Assembly (NCBI GenBank): GCA_003166865.1
Contig: PMUP01000067.1
Coordinates: 1-64,000 of the forward strand
Length of the DNA: 64,000 nucleotides
Reading direction: 5' to 3'
Source: Bryobacterales bacterium
GTDB taxonomy: Bacteria; Acidobacteriota; Terriglobia; Bryobacterales; Bryobacteraceae
Shown here: positions 7,944 to 16,970 of the stretch, one piece after another
How positions within the stretch are numbered: the stretch's first letter is position 1
Layout: the number at the start of each line of letters is the position of its first letter
Notes under the pieces: model-generated
Told to the model about the DNA's origin: nothing
What the model saw: the letters and a program-made list of their open reading frames with translations, nothing else
The model's database searches: none
Translations under genes and position numbers: made by a program

Positions 7944-9508
7944 AGTCCCAGCCTTTCCAGTAGATGATCGCCAACCCGCAATGCGTTCGCGATGATGGTG
8001 AGGCTAGGGTTCACGGCGGCAATTGATATAAAGAAGCTGGCATCCACAACGTAAAGATTGTCCAAATCGTGCGCCTTGCAGTTCACATCCAGAACAGATG
8101 TCTTCGGATCGCGGCCGAACCGAACGGTCCCGGCCTGATGCGCCGTGCCTCCTATCGGAATATCCTTGCCCAGATAAAGCTCACGGTGAATCAACTGATC
8201 GTGTAAGCCGATTTCGCCGAGCATCCCTTCGAGTTTTGCCTTCAGGCGTTTGTGTCCTTCCAGGTTGGTCTCGTGGATGCTCAGCACGATCTGACCCTCC
8301 GGGTTGATCGTCACGCGGTTGTCGGGATGGGGCAAATCTTCCGACTGCAGCCAAAAGTCGATGGAGTGCTCTGCTAAATAGTCGAGCGCGAACTCTGGCT
8401 TCCAAACCGCCCAGCCAGGCGCTTCGCCCCTGAGCATTTCTCCGTCCGACTTGCCAAGCATCTGGATCTCGCCAAGTGGATATTCCCAATCGTCGGAGCG
8501 AAAATAGAAATCGTTCAAAGCTAGAGTCTTCTGGAAGACGGTAGGATTGGGATCCTTTGAGATTGCCATGAATGCCGAGCAGTTGTGGCGCATGTAATGG
8601 CGGCCGACCACATCGGAGCTGTTTGCCAGGCCAGCGGGATGTTTCTCGTTCGCGGAACGCAATAGCAACGCGGCCGAATTGACCGCTCCGCAGGAAACTA
8701 CCACGATATCGGCTGAGTACTCTTCCAGTGCTCCGTGACGCGTGACGATGACTTTGCTGACCATGCGTCCAGACGCGTCTGTTTCCAGCCGCTCCACATA
8801 GGCGCCTGTAAGAAGCTCGACGTTGGAGTGCTCCAGCGCGGGATCAACGCAAATCACCTGCGCGTCGGCCTTGCCGTTGACCAGACACGGGAATCCATCG
8901 AACGCGGCGCATCGCACGCACGCGCTGGTGTGCACGGCTTTTCCATCAGCTTCGTCCAGCAGAATGCCGAGCGGGAGAGGGAACGGGTGATAGCCAAGCC
9001 GCTGAAAATCGTTGAATAATTCCTGAATGCGCGCCGCATGGCTCACGGGCGGATAAAGGTAGGGCGCGCTGGCAGGCCCTTCCGTCGGATCGACGCCGTG
9101 CTCCCCGTGGACGTGATAAAGGTGCTCCGCCTGTGTGTAGTACGGTTCGAAGTCCGCATAACGCAGCGGCCATGCGGGGGAAATGCCGCCGTGGTGCGCC
9201 ACGTCTCCGAAATCTTCGAAACGGAACCGCAGCAAGGCCGCGCCATAAACTTTCGTATTGCCGCCGACGTAATACTGAATGCCGGGAAGAAATGCCTTGC
9301 CGTCTTTGTCATACCAGGTCTCTTTGGCTCTGTACTTGGATTCGACGAAGACGGCCTTGGCGTCCCAGTTGTCTTTCTCGCGAGGCAGGTATCCGCCGCG
9401 CTCAAGCAACAGAATTCGTTTCCCTGAAGGCGCCAGATGGTAAGCAAGCGTGCCTCCGCCGGCTCCCGTGCCGATAATGATGACGTCGTAATGATTGTTT
9501 GCGGACAT
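7940..9508 (-). CDS. GMC-family FAD oxidoreductase
   Basis: A 522-residue glucose-methanol-choline oxidoreductase. The N-terminus holds the FAD-binding motif IIGTGAGGGTLAYHL followed by ERGGYLPRE. The middle carries YYVGGNTKVYGAALLRFR, the family's second signature. The C-terminus has GGTAHQAGTVRFG, with the His expected in the active site, and NPSLTIIANALR. Members oxidise sugars or alcohols using FAD. No signal peptide is evident, so it is probably cytoplasmic or carried by a partner. It lies between the sugar transporter and the glucose-dehydrogenase-like gene, overlapping the latter by four bases, so sugar oxidation is the likely task. Confidence 0.85.
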   Translation of the reverse strand: MSANNHYDVIIIGTGAGGGTLAYHLAPSGKRILLLERGGYLPREKDNWDAKAVFVESKYRAKETWYDKDGKAFLPGIQYYVGGNTKVYGAALLRFRFEDFGDVAHHGGISPAWPLRYADFEPYYTQAEHLYHVHGEHGVDPTEGPASAPYLYPPVSHAARIQELFNDFQRLGYHPFPLPLGILLDEADGKAVHTSACVRCAAFDGFPCLVNGKADAQVICVDPALEHSNVELLTGAYVERLETDASGRMVSKVIVTRHGALEEYSADIVVVSCGAVNSAALLLRSANEKHPAGLANSSDVVGRHYMRHNCSAFMAISKDPNPTVFQKTLALNDFYFRSDDWEYPLGEIQMLGKSDGEMLRGEAPGWAVWKPEFALDYLAEHSIDFWLQSEDLPHPDNRVTINPEGQIVLSIHETNLEGHKRLKAKLEGMLGEIGLHDQLIHRELYLGKDIPIGGTAHQAGTVRFGRDPKTSVLDVNCKAHDLDNLYVVDASFFISIAAVNPSLTIIANALRVGDHLLERLGL

Positions 9509-9519
9509 ACTGAACGTTA

Positions 9520-10506
9520 TTAGCTGAAAACTGGCGCTAACGATATTGAGACCAGACCCACAACAAAGAGTGCGAACATCAGCGCGAGCAAGCGCTTCAC
9601 CTCGCTGCTAGCGCCATGAAATTCCTTCCACACGAAAACGCCCCAGATCGCGGAAATCATCGTATTACCCTCGCTGAGTGAAAACGATGTCGCCGGCCCT
9701 ACCATGGGCGTGTAGGCTACGACAAAGCTGCAGATGGTCCCGGTTCCCCAGATGAGGCCGCCCAGAACTCCCCAAACGTGCGCCGAGGAACTGCCTTTAA
9801 GATAATCCCGGATCGACAGCGGTGGTCCGCTGACCGGACGGCGCATAAAAGCATAGTTCAGAGGGAAGTTGGATACCAGGGCGCCCAGCGCAAAAACGAA
9901 GTACACGGTGTACGGCCCAAGAAGTTTCTCGCCGGTCAAGGCTTTTGCCACGAAGGGATAGAACAGGCCAATCACCACGCCACACAGTAGACTCAGCAGA
10001 ATCCCTTTTGTTCCCGACTTTCCGGCTTTCTGCAATCCGCGGTAGGCCATGGCATTAGCGGCAATCGCAGCGCATACCAGCAGAATCCCGCCAAACAGGA
10101 GCAACGGATTGCCCTTTGGCGAAACGACATAGTTGAGAACCGCTCCGATCACCAGGGCGAGACCGGCGCCCAGCGGAAATGCCACCGCCATGCCTGCAAT
10201 GGAAATGGCGGCCACCAAGAGCAAGTTTCCAAGATTGAAAATCATTCCGCCCGCGAACGCCTCCACCACGGATCGAACGCTGGCGGAATCGAGATTGTGA
10301 AAGAAACTGACCGGAGCCGGATTCGTCCGACCCAATGTTAGGCCGAACAGAAGAGCACACACCACCAGGCCCCAAATGTAATCCCAGTAGTAAAGCTCGA
10401 AGCGCCAGTTCTTATCGATCTTCTGAGTATTCGCCCAACTACCCCAGCACAGCATGCTCAATAACATCATTGCGAGAGCCACTGGGTAGGTGTGGGGCGT
10501 GTACAT
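9520..10506 (-). CDS. GRP/RhaT-like sugar transporter (DMT superfamily)
   Basis: A 328-residue membrane protein with about ten transmembrane helices. MLLSMLCWGSWANTQK at the start and GGMIFNLGNLLLVAAISIAG near residue 90 are typical of the glucose/ribose porter (GRP) and RhaT-like branch of the drug/metabolite transporter superfamily. The C-terminal part, with FSLSEGNTMISAIWGVFVWKE, also matches. It probably imports a monosaccharide with protons. It lies 5 bases downstream of the glucoamylase gene and 11 upstream of the GMC oxidoreductase gene, which fits uptake of glucose released from alpha-glucans. Substrate not proven. Confidence 0.75.
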   Translation of the reverse strand: MYTPHTYPVALAMMLLSMLCWGSWANTQKIDKNWRFELYYWDYIWGLVVCALLFGLTLGRTNPAPVSFFHNLDSASVRSVVEAFAGGMIFNLGNLLLVAAISIAGMAVAFPLGAGLALVIGAVLNYVVSPKGNPLLLFGGILLVCAAIAANAMAYRGLQKAGKSGTKGILLSLLCGVVIGLFYPFVAKALTGEKLLGPYTVYFVFALGALVSNFPLNYAFMRRPVSGPPLSIRDYLKGSSSAHVWGVLGGLIWGTGTICSFVVAYTPMVGPATSFSLSEGNTMISAIWGVFVWKEFHGASSEVKRLLALMFALFVVGLVSISLAPVFS

Positions 10507-10511
10507 GAGAG

Positions 10512-12929
10512 TCAGACGATGGACACCATAAAATCGCGCCCTTCCCAGTGGTTGCTTTCCGTCCAGAAGAAAGTAAACCGAATGGGCGCTTGCCGCGCCG
10601 CAGCACCTTTTACTTCTTCGATTGGAATGTCAACGAAATCAACTCCCAGCGTGGTGGCAGAAGAGGGCGTGTCTATCACGTTCTGCCATTCGTCACTCGA
10701 CCAGTGCAACCGGAAAGCAGCCTGCGCTTGAATGCGCAGCACATGGCCTTTTTTGACGCTACGCGCTTGCCGGGCGAACTTCCATACCTCGAAGAATTGG
10801 CGATCTTTTCGCCCGCCGAGATACCGTTTCGCTACCTCGGATATCAAGTCGCATACCTTTCCGTTATGAACGGAGCGAAGGAGCTTGATGTACTCGGCGT
10901 GCGCCCACATCAGCGGCATGGCCGAACCGGTCGGCCGTCCCAGAAACATATGCACTTGGGGCTGATCCTGACCAGACCATACCTGCTCGGTCAGCAGGCC
11001 AGTGTCCGACGCCAGGCTTTCCATAGCCCGAATGAACGGCTTGGCGTCGCGGCCAGCGGCCAGTTCATAGTGACCTCGTTCGCCCGTGAGCAGCGGCCAC
11101 GCGCCTCCCTTTCCCCAGCCGACAAAAGGGCCGCCATCTTCGCGCTGCCCGTAACCATCGTGGTTATAGCGGAGCCAGCTTGGGCCAAAGGGAGTCTCCA
11201 CTTTCAGCACAGCATCCACCACCTTCAGGGAGTCCACGACGATCGGATCGTCGGGCTTACGGATGCCATAGCGCACCAACTCCAGAAAACCTGCGTCCAC
11301 AACGTCTTTGGCCGGGTACGCCGCCCGCGCGCCGGGCTGGCGGTTCGCGATAACAAGGTCCCCTTGATTTGGGTCTTCATTAGGGTCTGGATTGTCGGGC
11401 CGCTCGGGAAGAATCCGGATGTAATATCGAGGCACTCCCGGTAGCAGCGTCCCTTGTGTTGTGACAGTCCAGGTCTCGACGTGGCATTCCAAGAAATCGG
11501 CGTATTCTTCCAGGAATTTCGCCGTCGCCTCGTCGCTTTTTTCCCGAGCGAAGCCGGCGGCGCAGATGAGCGCGGCGATGGTGGCAGCCAGCGTGGAGGG
11601 CGAATAACCGCCGACCTCTTCCCAGCGCTCCTCTGGAGTTACAGGGCCATGGCGGACCAGGTAAGCGGCCGCCCGCAATACCATGGGGTACGGATCGAAG
11701 TCTTGCAATGCGTTTTCGAGTTTGAGTCTCCAGGCGAGGATAATCGGAAAGGCCACTTCGTCCAGTTGGATGCCATTCCAGTAGGGTTCGCCATTGATCC
11801 AGAAGTTCTGAGAGAAACCTCCGTTCTCCTTTTGGGAAACATCTAGATAGATCAGGGCCCGCAAGGGTGATGCATGATCTCCGGCGGCCAGCATCGCAGT
11901 AGCGCTGTTGACCATGTCGCGCGTCCAAACCAAGTGGTACCCGCCCTGGTCTTCGTCGCCGACGGCTTCTCCCCACGGAATCGCCAGCGAGGCGATAAAA
12001 GCGCCAGGATAGGACTTGTCTTCGTGAGCGCGGAGCAAGCTAAAGCTCGCGCGGTAGAGGTTACCTCCATCGGCTGAGGCGCTCTCGAGCGGCAGAAGGC
12101 AGCTGCTGGAGCGTTTCCATTGTTCGGCATATCGCTTTAGGTGCTCGCCGAACGGGGTACTCAGCGATTGCAAGAGTGTCGACACGGCGTGGTGCCGGCT
12201 ATTGCCGAACGCCAGCCCCAAGGTAAATTCGCGAGTGGCGCTTAAGTCCAATTCCCCTGTGAGTGCGATGTTCCCATCCGGGGCATGATCGAACTCCCAG
12301 TCCATGTGAAAGTTATCGTGGAGATCCGTCCAGCCGTCGCTTCTGCCGACGTACCCGCACGATACGCGGGAAAATGGGATTGTAGCCGCCAACGCCAGCC
12401 AGGTGCCCTTGCGTTCGGCAATCAGGATGGTTCGTCCCGCTACCCGCGCTACCGAACCGTTATTACCCCAGCCTGCCACCTCAATATGCGGGGCGCACAG
12501 AGCGTAGAGCTTGAGGTTCGACAGGAACGATTCGTCACCGGTTAGCTTGGTGTGCTGGAGAACGCAGGGCAAGTGCGGATCGGTAACGATCTCTTTGACA
12601 ATCGCATATCGACCTTCCGGATCTGAGTTCGTACAACGGTATCCCAGACAGTGGTCCGCCAGCTGCTCCAGCTTGGACTTAAGATTGCGCTTCTCGTCGT
12701 GGAAAAAGGTCTTACCGTCGGTAATCAGGTACTGAAGATCCCGGATTTGTGGCCGGTCCACGGTCGGGTAATAGACTTCCGTGACAATGCCATCCCAAAA
12801 GGTAAACCAAATCCGGCTGGAAGCTGCATAGGCGGTACCCAACCCATCCTTTCCTCCATGCGTCCATCTGGGTTCGTTGCCCGGGCTTCCAAAAGCAACA
12901 CTCCGTGCAGGGTCGTTGGTGATTTTCAT
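10512..12929 (-). CDS. GH15 glucoamylase / glucodextranase-like glucan 1,4-alpha-glucosidase
   Basis: An 805-residue glycoside hydrolase family 15 protein. An N-terminal beta-sandwich (about 1-270, with WFTFWDGIVTEVYYPTVD) precedes the (alpha/alpha)6 catalytic domain, recognised by IPWGEAVGDEDQGGYHLVWTR, DVSQKENGGFSQNFW and WNGIQLDEVAFPIILAW. Family members release beta-D-glucose from the non-reducing ends of starch-like or dextran-like glucans. I see no signal peptide, so it may act on internal glucans or imported oligosaccharides. The start at 12929 is preceded by AGTAGGAAA. It is the first gene of the operon 12929 to 4576. GH15 membership is secure; exact linkage specificity is not. Confidence 0.85.
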   Translation of the reverse strand: MKITNDPARSVAFGSPGNEPRWTHGGKDGLGTAYAASSRIWFTFWDGIVTEVYYPTVDRPQIRDLQYLITDGKTFFHDEKRNLKSKLEQLADHCLGYRCTNSDPEGRYAIVKEIVTDPHLPCVLQHTKLTGDESFLSNLKLYALCAPHIEVAGWGNNGSVARVAGRTILIAERKGTWLALAATIPFSRVSCGYVGRSDGWTDLHDNFHMDWEFDHAPDGNIALTGELDLSATREFTLGLAFGNSRHHAVSTLLQSLSTPFGEHLKRYAEQWKRSSSCLLPLESASADGGNLYRASFSLLRAHEDKSYPGAFIASLAIPWGEAVGDEDQGGYHLVWTRDMVNSATAMLAAGDHASPLRALIYLDVSQKENGGFSQNFWINGEPYWNGIQLDEVAFPIILAWRLKLENALQDFDPYPMVLRAAAYLVRHGPVTPEERWEEVGGYSPSTLAATIAALICAAGFAREKSDEATAKFLEEYADFLECHVETWTVTTQGTLLPGVPRYYIRILPERPDNPDPNEDPNQGDLVIANRQPGARAAYPAKDVVDAGFLELVRYGIRKPDDPIVVDSLKVVDAVLKVETPFGPSWLRYNHDGYGQREDGGPFVGWGKGGAWPLLTGERGHYELAAGRDAKPFIRAMESLASDTGLLTEQVWSGQDQPQVHMFLGRPTGSAMPLMWAHAEYIKLLRSVHNGKVCDLISEVAKRYLGGRKDRQFFEVWKFARQARSVKKGHVLRIQAQAAFRLHWSSDEWQNVIDTPSSATTLGVDFVDIPIEEVKGAAARQAPIRFTFFWTESNHWEGRDFMVSIV

Positions 12930-13013
12930 TTTCCTACTTTGATTGTATGGACCGATCGACCCACATGAAATGCTGGCTCGGATCGACAGGTTTGTCGAGC
13001 TTCTACGCGCGGC

Positions 13014-13494
13014 TCACGCCGGCGTGGTCGAGCTCAGAGGAGTCACCTCTTCGGCGGCACCGTGAGCCATCAGCAGGAAATGGTCCGACTTGAGCGCCGT
13101 CTCGTATTTCATGACGCTGTCCTTGCGAATGCCAATGTGCACAGGCCCGCGCCCCGCGCGCTCAATCCGTCCACCACCAGCGCGCCTTCCAGCGCGCCAA
13201 CGATCCAGGCGGCCATGGACCGGCGACGAGCATCGGGCCGATGCCGGGAATAACAAAGAAGGCCGCTCCGAACAGCAATCCCCAAATGCCACCCCAGAAG
13301 GCTCCCGTCTTGCCCCAATACTTCATACGAACGCCGGCATTATAGTACCCGACTACATGCTCGTCGGTGTGATAGTCCTTGCCGACAATAGACATTTTCT
13401 TAATGTCAAACCCAGATTTCTGCAGTTCTTTGACAGCTTCCTCTGCTTGGGAGTGGGTTTCATAAATAACTACCACCGAGTTCATTTCAGACAT
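13014..13494 (-). pseudogene. DUF1269/general-stress-17M-like membrane protein, two frameshifts
   Basis: The minus strand encodes a familiar short stress-associated protein in three successive frames. Frame one (from ATG 13494) gives SVVVIYETHSQAEEAV, a GxxGxxxG-rich segment GAFWGGIWGLLFGAAFF and GIGPMLVAGP. Near 13213-13221 the frame changes to AAWIVGALEGALVVDGLSA. Near 13136-13146 it changes again to HIGIRKDSVMKYETALKSD and FLLMAHG, ending at 13014. Each junction is explained by loss of one base. Intact relatives of about 160 residues have two glycine-rich membrane segments and an inferred stress role. The first frame alone would make a 110-residue product with an aberrant tail. Real decay and sequencing error cannot be distinguished here. 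Confidence 0.7.
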
Positions 13495-13512
13495 GCGTTC
13501 TATTTCCTTTTT

Positions 13513-13974
13513 CTATGCACGCGGCTTATTCAGGACGTCCTTGACTTTTTGGAGTAGCTCCCTCGGGCTGTATGGCTTGGGAAAAACGTCAAATCCTTCC
13601 AGCGATTCCCTGTATTTCAGGCGTTGGTCGTCGAGAAGCCCCCCGACCATCAAAACCCGTAGTCCATTCGATTTGGTGCGTAGGTGCGTCGCCGCATCAT
13701 GCCCGCTCATGCCTTCCACGTATGTACGGGTTATCAACAGATCGGGCGTAACCTCTGTTAAGCGATCCACCGCGGTTCCCAGGTCCCCGGCCGTTACAAC
13801 GGTATACCCTTCGTGTTCCAACGTGTCCTGGAGCACGGACCGAACCAGCGGATCGGAGACCAGAAGCAGAATCGTCGTCGTCAATAAAGAGTGGTCCGGC
13901 ACCGTCGCTCCTTGTGCCGATCGATTTGTTATGCCTATGGGCATGGAACGACTCCGTTTCGTCAACAAATGCAA
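13513..13974 (-). CDS. Receiver-like protein lacking the phospho-Asp
   Basis: A 153-residue protein made almost entirely of a response-regulator receiver fold (from ILLLVSDPLVRSVLQ, about residues 35-150). The conserved Lys (DVFPKPYSPREL) and the GMSG turn are present. The position normally held by the phosphorylated Asp reads LLITRTYVEGMSG, so the Asp is replaced by Arg or Thr, and the acidic pair near the start is reduced. It therefore looks like a pseudo-receiver that could not be phosphorylated conventionally. The N-terminal 30 residues look unlike the fold and the true start may be internal. No output domain or adjacent kinase is present. Confidence 0.65.
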   Translation of the reverse strand: MHLLTKRSRSMPIGITNRSAQGATVPDHSLLTTTILLLVSDPLVRSVLQDTLEHEGYTVVTAGDLGTAVDRLTEVTPDLLITRTYVEGMSGHDAATHLRTKSNGLRVLMVGGLLDDQRLKYRESLEGFDVFPKPYSPRELLQKVKDVLNKPRA

Positions 13975-14004
13975 ACTATCGGGTCCGCTGATCCGAATCC
14001 CGGT

Positions 14005-14256
14005 TCAGCGCGTGTTCAAACTTTGCTGCCACTGCCGGAGTTTTGACGTCGCCTCATCCGGTCGAAGAGTTGCTTCTTCGACCGAGATAGCGGCGAACAG
14101 GCCGCGCGAACGGGAATACGAGAGCATTTCAGCGTGCATCATCGCGCCCGTCTGAGCACTCGCGTCGCGGCCATTCGGCCCCGCAGCAGCCGTCGCGTCG
14201 CCGCCGAATCGGACAGCGGCGATGAAGAGGGGCCACAAATCCATATAACCGAGCAA
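14005..14256 (-). pseudogene. SYLF (Ysc84-type) lipid-binding domain, C-terminal fragment
   Basis: The 83-codon frame carries only the C-terminal half of a SYLF/Ysc84 domain: VRFGGDATAAAGPNGRDASA, then MMHAEMLSYSRSRGLFAAIS and EEATLRPDE. Complete bacterial SYLF lipoproteins are about 180-230 residues, begin with a signal peptide and continue past this point. Here the N-terminal half is absent in all frames of the upstream 80 bases and the end is replaced by an unrelated tail. I read it as a gene remnant. Confidence 0.6.
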
Positions 14257-14742
14257 GCTGACCTGGCATGTTGCTTACTTCCTCATTTCGAAGGCTGAGT
14301 AGCGTAGGCCTATGAGAATGGCGTTTGTTTCAACACTCATCTGCGCTTCGCACCAGCGGTCCAGATACTGGACCGGCCGTCGCTGCCGGCTTCGTGCTTC
14401 ACAAGTTGACCGGCTTCAGTAAGAATGAAACTGCTCGTTAGCCTCAGTACGACCATCCGGCGCTGCCGAGAGTGAATAAGACGATAGAGCCAATCAAGCA
14501 TCATCTGCCACCTCGAGTCTCGGTTAGATGCAACCAAGATCAAAACTCTGGCGAGGACAGCGAGTCGGTCACTTTTCGCAGAGTGAAAAGTTGGAATGCT
14601 TCGTTCCAGTCCGCTGCCCTCTGAGGTAAATCTAAGGGATCTGTTCCTTCGATAACATCGCGCGACCATGGTATATTTTGGCAACCAGCTTAGGTAGTTA
14701 CGACCTTCCCGGTCGCTGGGCGCCCGCCGAAAACGCCCCTGT
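14257..14742. other. Gene-poor stretch
   Basis: Between the SYLF remnant and the end of the HtrA gene lies about 490 bases with only one sizeable frame (14337-14783, minus). Its translation shows no recognisable motif and overlaps the end of the protease gene by 41 bases in another frame. I treat it as non-coding or decayed sequence. Confidence 0.4.
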
Positions 14743-16221
14743 TCAACGATCAAGTTCAAAGGCGAGGTACTGGAACCGGCCATCTCGCTCGATTTGAAGC
14801 ACTACTGGGTCGCCCGGCTTCATCTCGCTGAGAGTAGATCGAAGCGTATCCAACAACGCCACGGGTGAATTATTCACAGCGTCGATAATATCGCCAGGTT
14901 GAAGATCGATGGATTGGGATTGGCCTCCGGCCGTTTTGGCCGCAACAATCAACCCGTAATCGCGCCTCAGGCCCGGAATCATTCCAGCCACTTCCTTATC
15001 AATCTCGACGCATAGGATACCCAAGCGAGCGACGAGATTCTTTTCCGGGTGAATCAAACGTTCGAGAAGACTGGCTTTATCCTGACGCTCACGGACAACG
15101 GGACCCACCATCAACTCATCTTGCCCGCGCAGAACTCGCAGTTCTAACTTGTCACCGGCAGCACGGCGATAGATGTGGCTCCTCACTTGCCCGGCGGAGC
15201 TTAATTTTTGGCCATCCAAAGTTAGGATTATGTCTCGGCGCTTCAGGCCAGCGCGATCGGCCGGACCGTCCGGCACCACATCGGATACGACTACCCCGCG
15301 CTCGCGCGCCAACGACAGTCCCTTCGCCATGACGAAAGTAATGTCTTGTGCATAAATTCCAATCTCTCCACGGCTCACGTGCCCATTTTTGCGAAGTTGG
15401 CTGTACACGTCTCGGACCGCATTGGCTGGGATAGCGAACCCCAAACCCTCATTCCCACCCGACTGGGAGACGATAAACGCGTTGAGCCCCGCCAATAGTC
15501 CATTCATGGTCACTAAAGCGCCGCCACTGTTGCCGGGATTGATCGAGGCATCGGTTTGAATATAGACCATGGGATTGTCGTCGCCCACCGAGCGATTAGG
15601 TGAACTCACAACACCAAAGGAGACTGAATTCCGCAAGCCCATGGGAGCGCCGACTGCGAGAACCAAGTCTCCCTGCCTCAGACGATCCGAGTTCATGAAT
15701 TGAAGGGTAGGCAAGCCCTTTTCATCGATCTTTAGCAGCGCGAGATCGGATTCTTGGTCGATGCCGATAATCTTGGCGTCCACGGTCCGGAGGTTGTTGG
15801 GATCATCGGAAGCCTCATCCGGGACGGATGCTTGCGCGACCACCACCCTTATCGTTACTGCGCCTTTGATCACATGCGCGTTGGTGACAATATAGCCGTC
15901 CGGATCGACGATCACTCCCGATCCAATAGATTTCTCACGTCCCAATAAGCTCACCTGATGTCCGGACTCCGAATCGATCAGTCCGTAGCCGCTAACCAGG
16001 ACTTGCACGACGGCCGGCGCCACCTGCTGGGACAGGGAACGCATTTGGCCACTCATTTCAAGCAGAGATTCGGGCCCGCGCGGAACCGAAGGAACCTCAT
16101 CGCCGAACAGGCTTCCAGCTGTTACAGCTACTATGAGCAGGATCTGTTGGGCGATTATCGCGATGACACGTGACTGCGCGCACCTCGGCCTTGGCGCTCT
16201 TTGGTGGGAGAGTTTGTGCAC
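14743..16221 (-). CDS. HtrA/DegP-type serine protease with two PDZ domains
   Basis: A 492-residue envelope protease. A hydrophobic N-terminal segment (about 18-40, VIAIIAQQILLIVAVTAGSL) serves as a signal or anchor. The trypsin-like domain carries the complete triad: His116 in TNAHVIKG, Asp159 in ESDLALLKID, and Ser232 in GNSGGAL. Two PDZ regions follow (about 285-370, with GPADRAGLKRRDIILTLDGQ, and about 395-485, with LQPGDIIDAVNN). HtrA proteins degrade or refold damaged periplasmic proteins. The gene stands alone on the minus strand. Confidence 0.88.
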   Translation of the reverse strand: MHKLSHQRAPRPRCAQSRVIAIIAQQILLIVAVTAGSLFGDEVPSVPRGPESLLEMSGQMRSLSQQVAPAVVQVLVSGYGLIDSESGHQVSLLGREKSIGSGVIVDPDGYIVTNAHVIKGAVTIRVVVAQASVPDEASDDPNNLRTVDAKIIGIDQESDLALLKIDEKGLPTLQFMNSDRLRQGDLVLAVGAPMGLRNSVSFGVVSSPNRSVGDDNPMVYIQTDASINPGNSGGALVTMNGLLAGLNAFIVSQSGGNEGLGFAIPANAVRDVYSQLRKNGHVSRGEIGIYAQDITFVMAKGLSLARERGVVVSDVVPDGPADRAGLKRRDIILTLDGQKLSSAGQVRSHIYRRAAGDKLELRVLRGQDELMVGPVVRERQDKASLLERLIHPEKNLVARLGILCVEIDKEVAGMIPGLRRDYGLIVAAKTAGGQSQSIDLQPGDIIDAVNNSPVALLDTLRSTLSEMKPGDPVVLQIERDGRFQYLAFELDR

Positions 16222-16970
16222 GAATGCACCTCAGTTTCCCGGAGCGGTAGGGAGACCGGTAGTGGTCGGAGGGGCCAGTTCCCGGCGGGGTACCGCTCCG
16301 TCTCCTGAAAGATACCGCGGTTCGCCTCACGGTCCCATACTCTGAGGCTGGTATATCAGGGCGCTTTGCTTTGGTATTCATCCTTTTAGTTCTTGTGTTG
16401 AGGAACGCGCGAAAGATTCGGCGGCAGCACTGGAAGTCGCCTACGGCGACAAGGTCCTACCGGGCCACTCCCCGAAAAAATACCAGGCGCCTGCGATATC
16501 AATGCGGGCCGCGGCAGGCTAAAGTTGTTGCAGAATCCCCGTAAGCCGGGTGAGCGTCACTGTCAAAATACGACACTCCAAGTGGCGCTCACCCGGTCCC
16601 CGCACCTACCAGGAACTGAACGTAGCGCGATTCAGGCGTGAAACGTTCCGTTTCGCCGAGGAGCACCGTAACCGACAGGAACACGGCACGTTGACGATTG
16701 CGATCCAGTAATTCCCCGATTTTGGAAACATTTGCAAAGAGAAAATACGACGGGCGCAGTCTATTCGGACTTCCCGTCGACGCGCCCGTCGCGATTGAGG
16801 GATTCAGTCAGGTACAGTTTATGTTTCAACGGGCAAAGTGAACATACCAGAAGTCCGGTAATTTACTTGCCGACGGATTGGTATGAAGCTCCCGCTACCT
16901 ATCTGGTGGGTCTTGAATTACCGGAGCGCCGGTATGGAAGAGCTTCCAAAACGCAGCTAAGGTTGAGCTA
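16222..16970. other. Intergenic region with long hairpin; possible 79-codon ORF
   Basis: This 750-base region separates the divergent HtrA and ManC-like genes. It holds a strong inverted repeat at 16546-16596. A frame from 16732 to 16971 (79 codons) ends in a TAA that shares its last base with the ATG of the ManC-like gene, an arrangement that could allow coupling, but the encoded peptide has no recognisable motif. Nothing else is supportable. Confidence 0.4.
16546..16596. repeat. 16-bp inverted repeat with 19-base loop
   Basis: The arms CCGGGTGAGCGTCACT (16546-16561) and AGTGGCGCTCACCCGG (16581-16596) pair over 16 bases with one mismatch. The 19-base loop contains TGTCAAAATACGACACT-like symmetry. 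It could be a stem-loop terminator-like structure, a protein-binding site, or a transposon end; the TGTC...GACA core resembles IS21-type ends, which is a guess from memory. Confidence 0.6.

Noticed and set aside
13493..14155. 220-codon plus-strand ORF
   Set aside because: It is antisense to the receiver-like gene and the SYLF remnant, with no motif of its own.
14337..14783. 148-codon minus-strand ORF between SYLF remnant and HtrA
   Set aside because: No recognisable motif, overlaps the protease gene end in another frame and has unusual composition.
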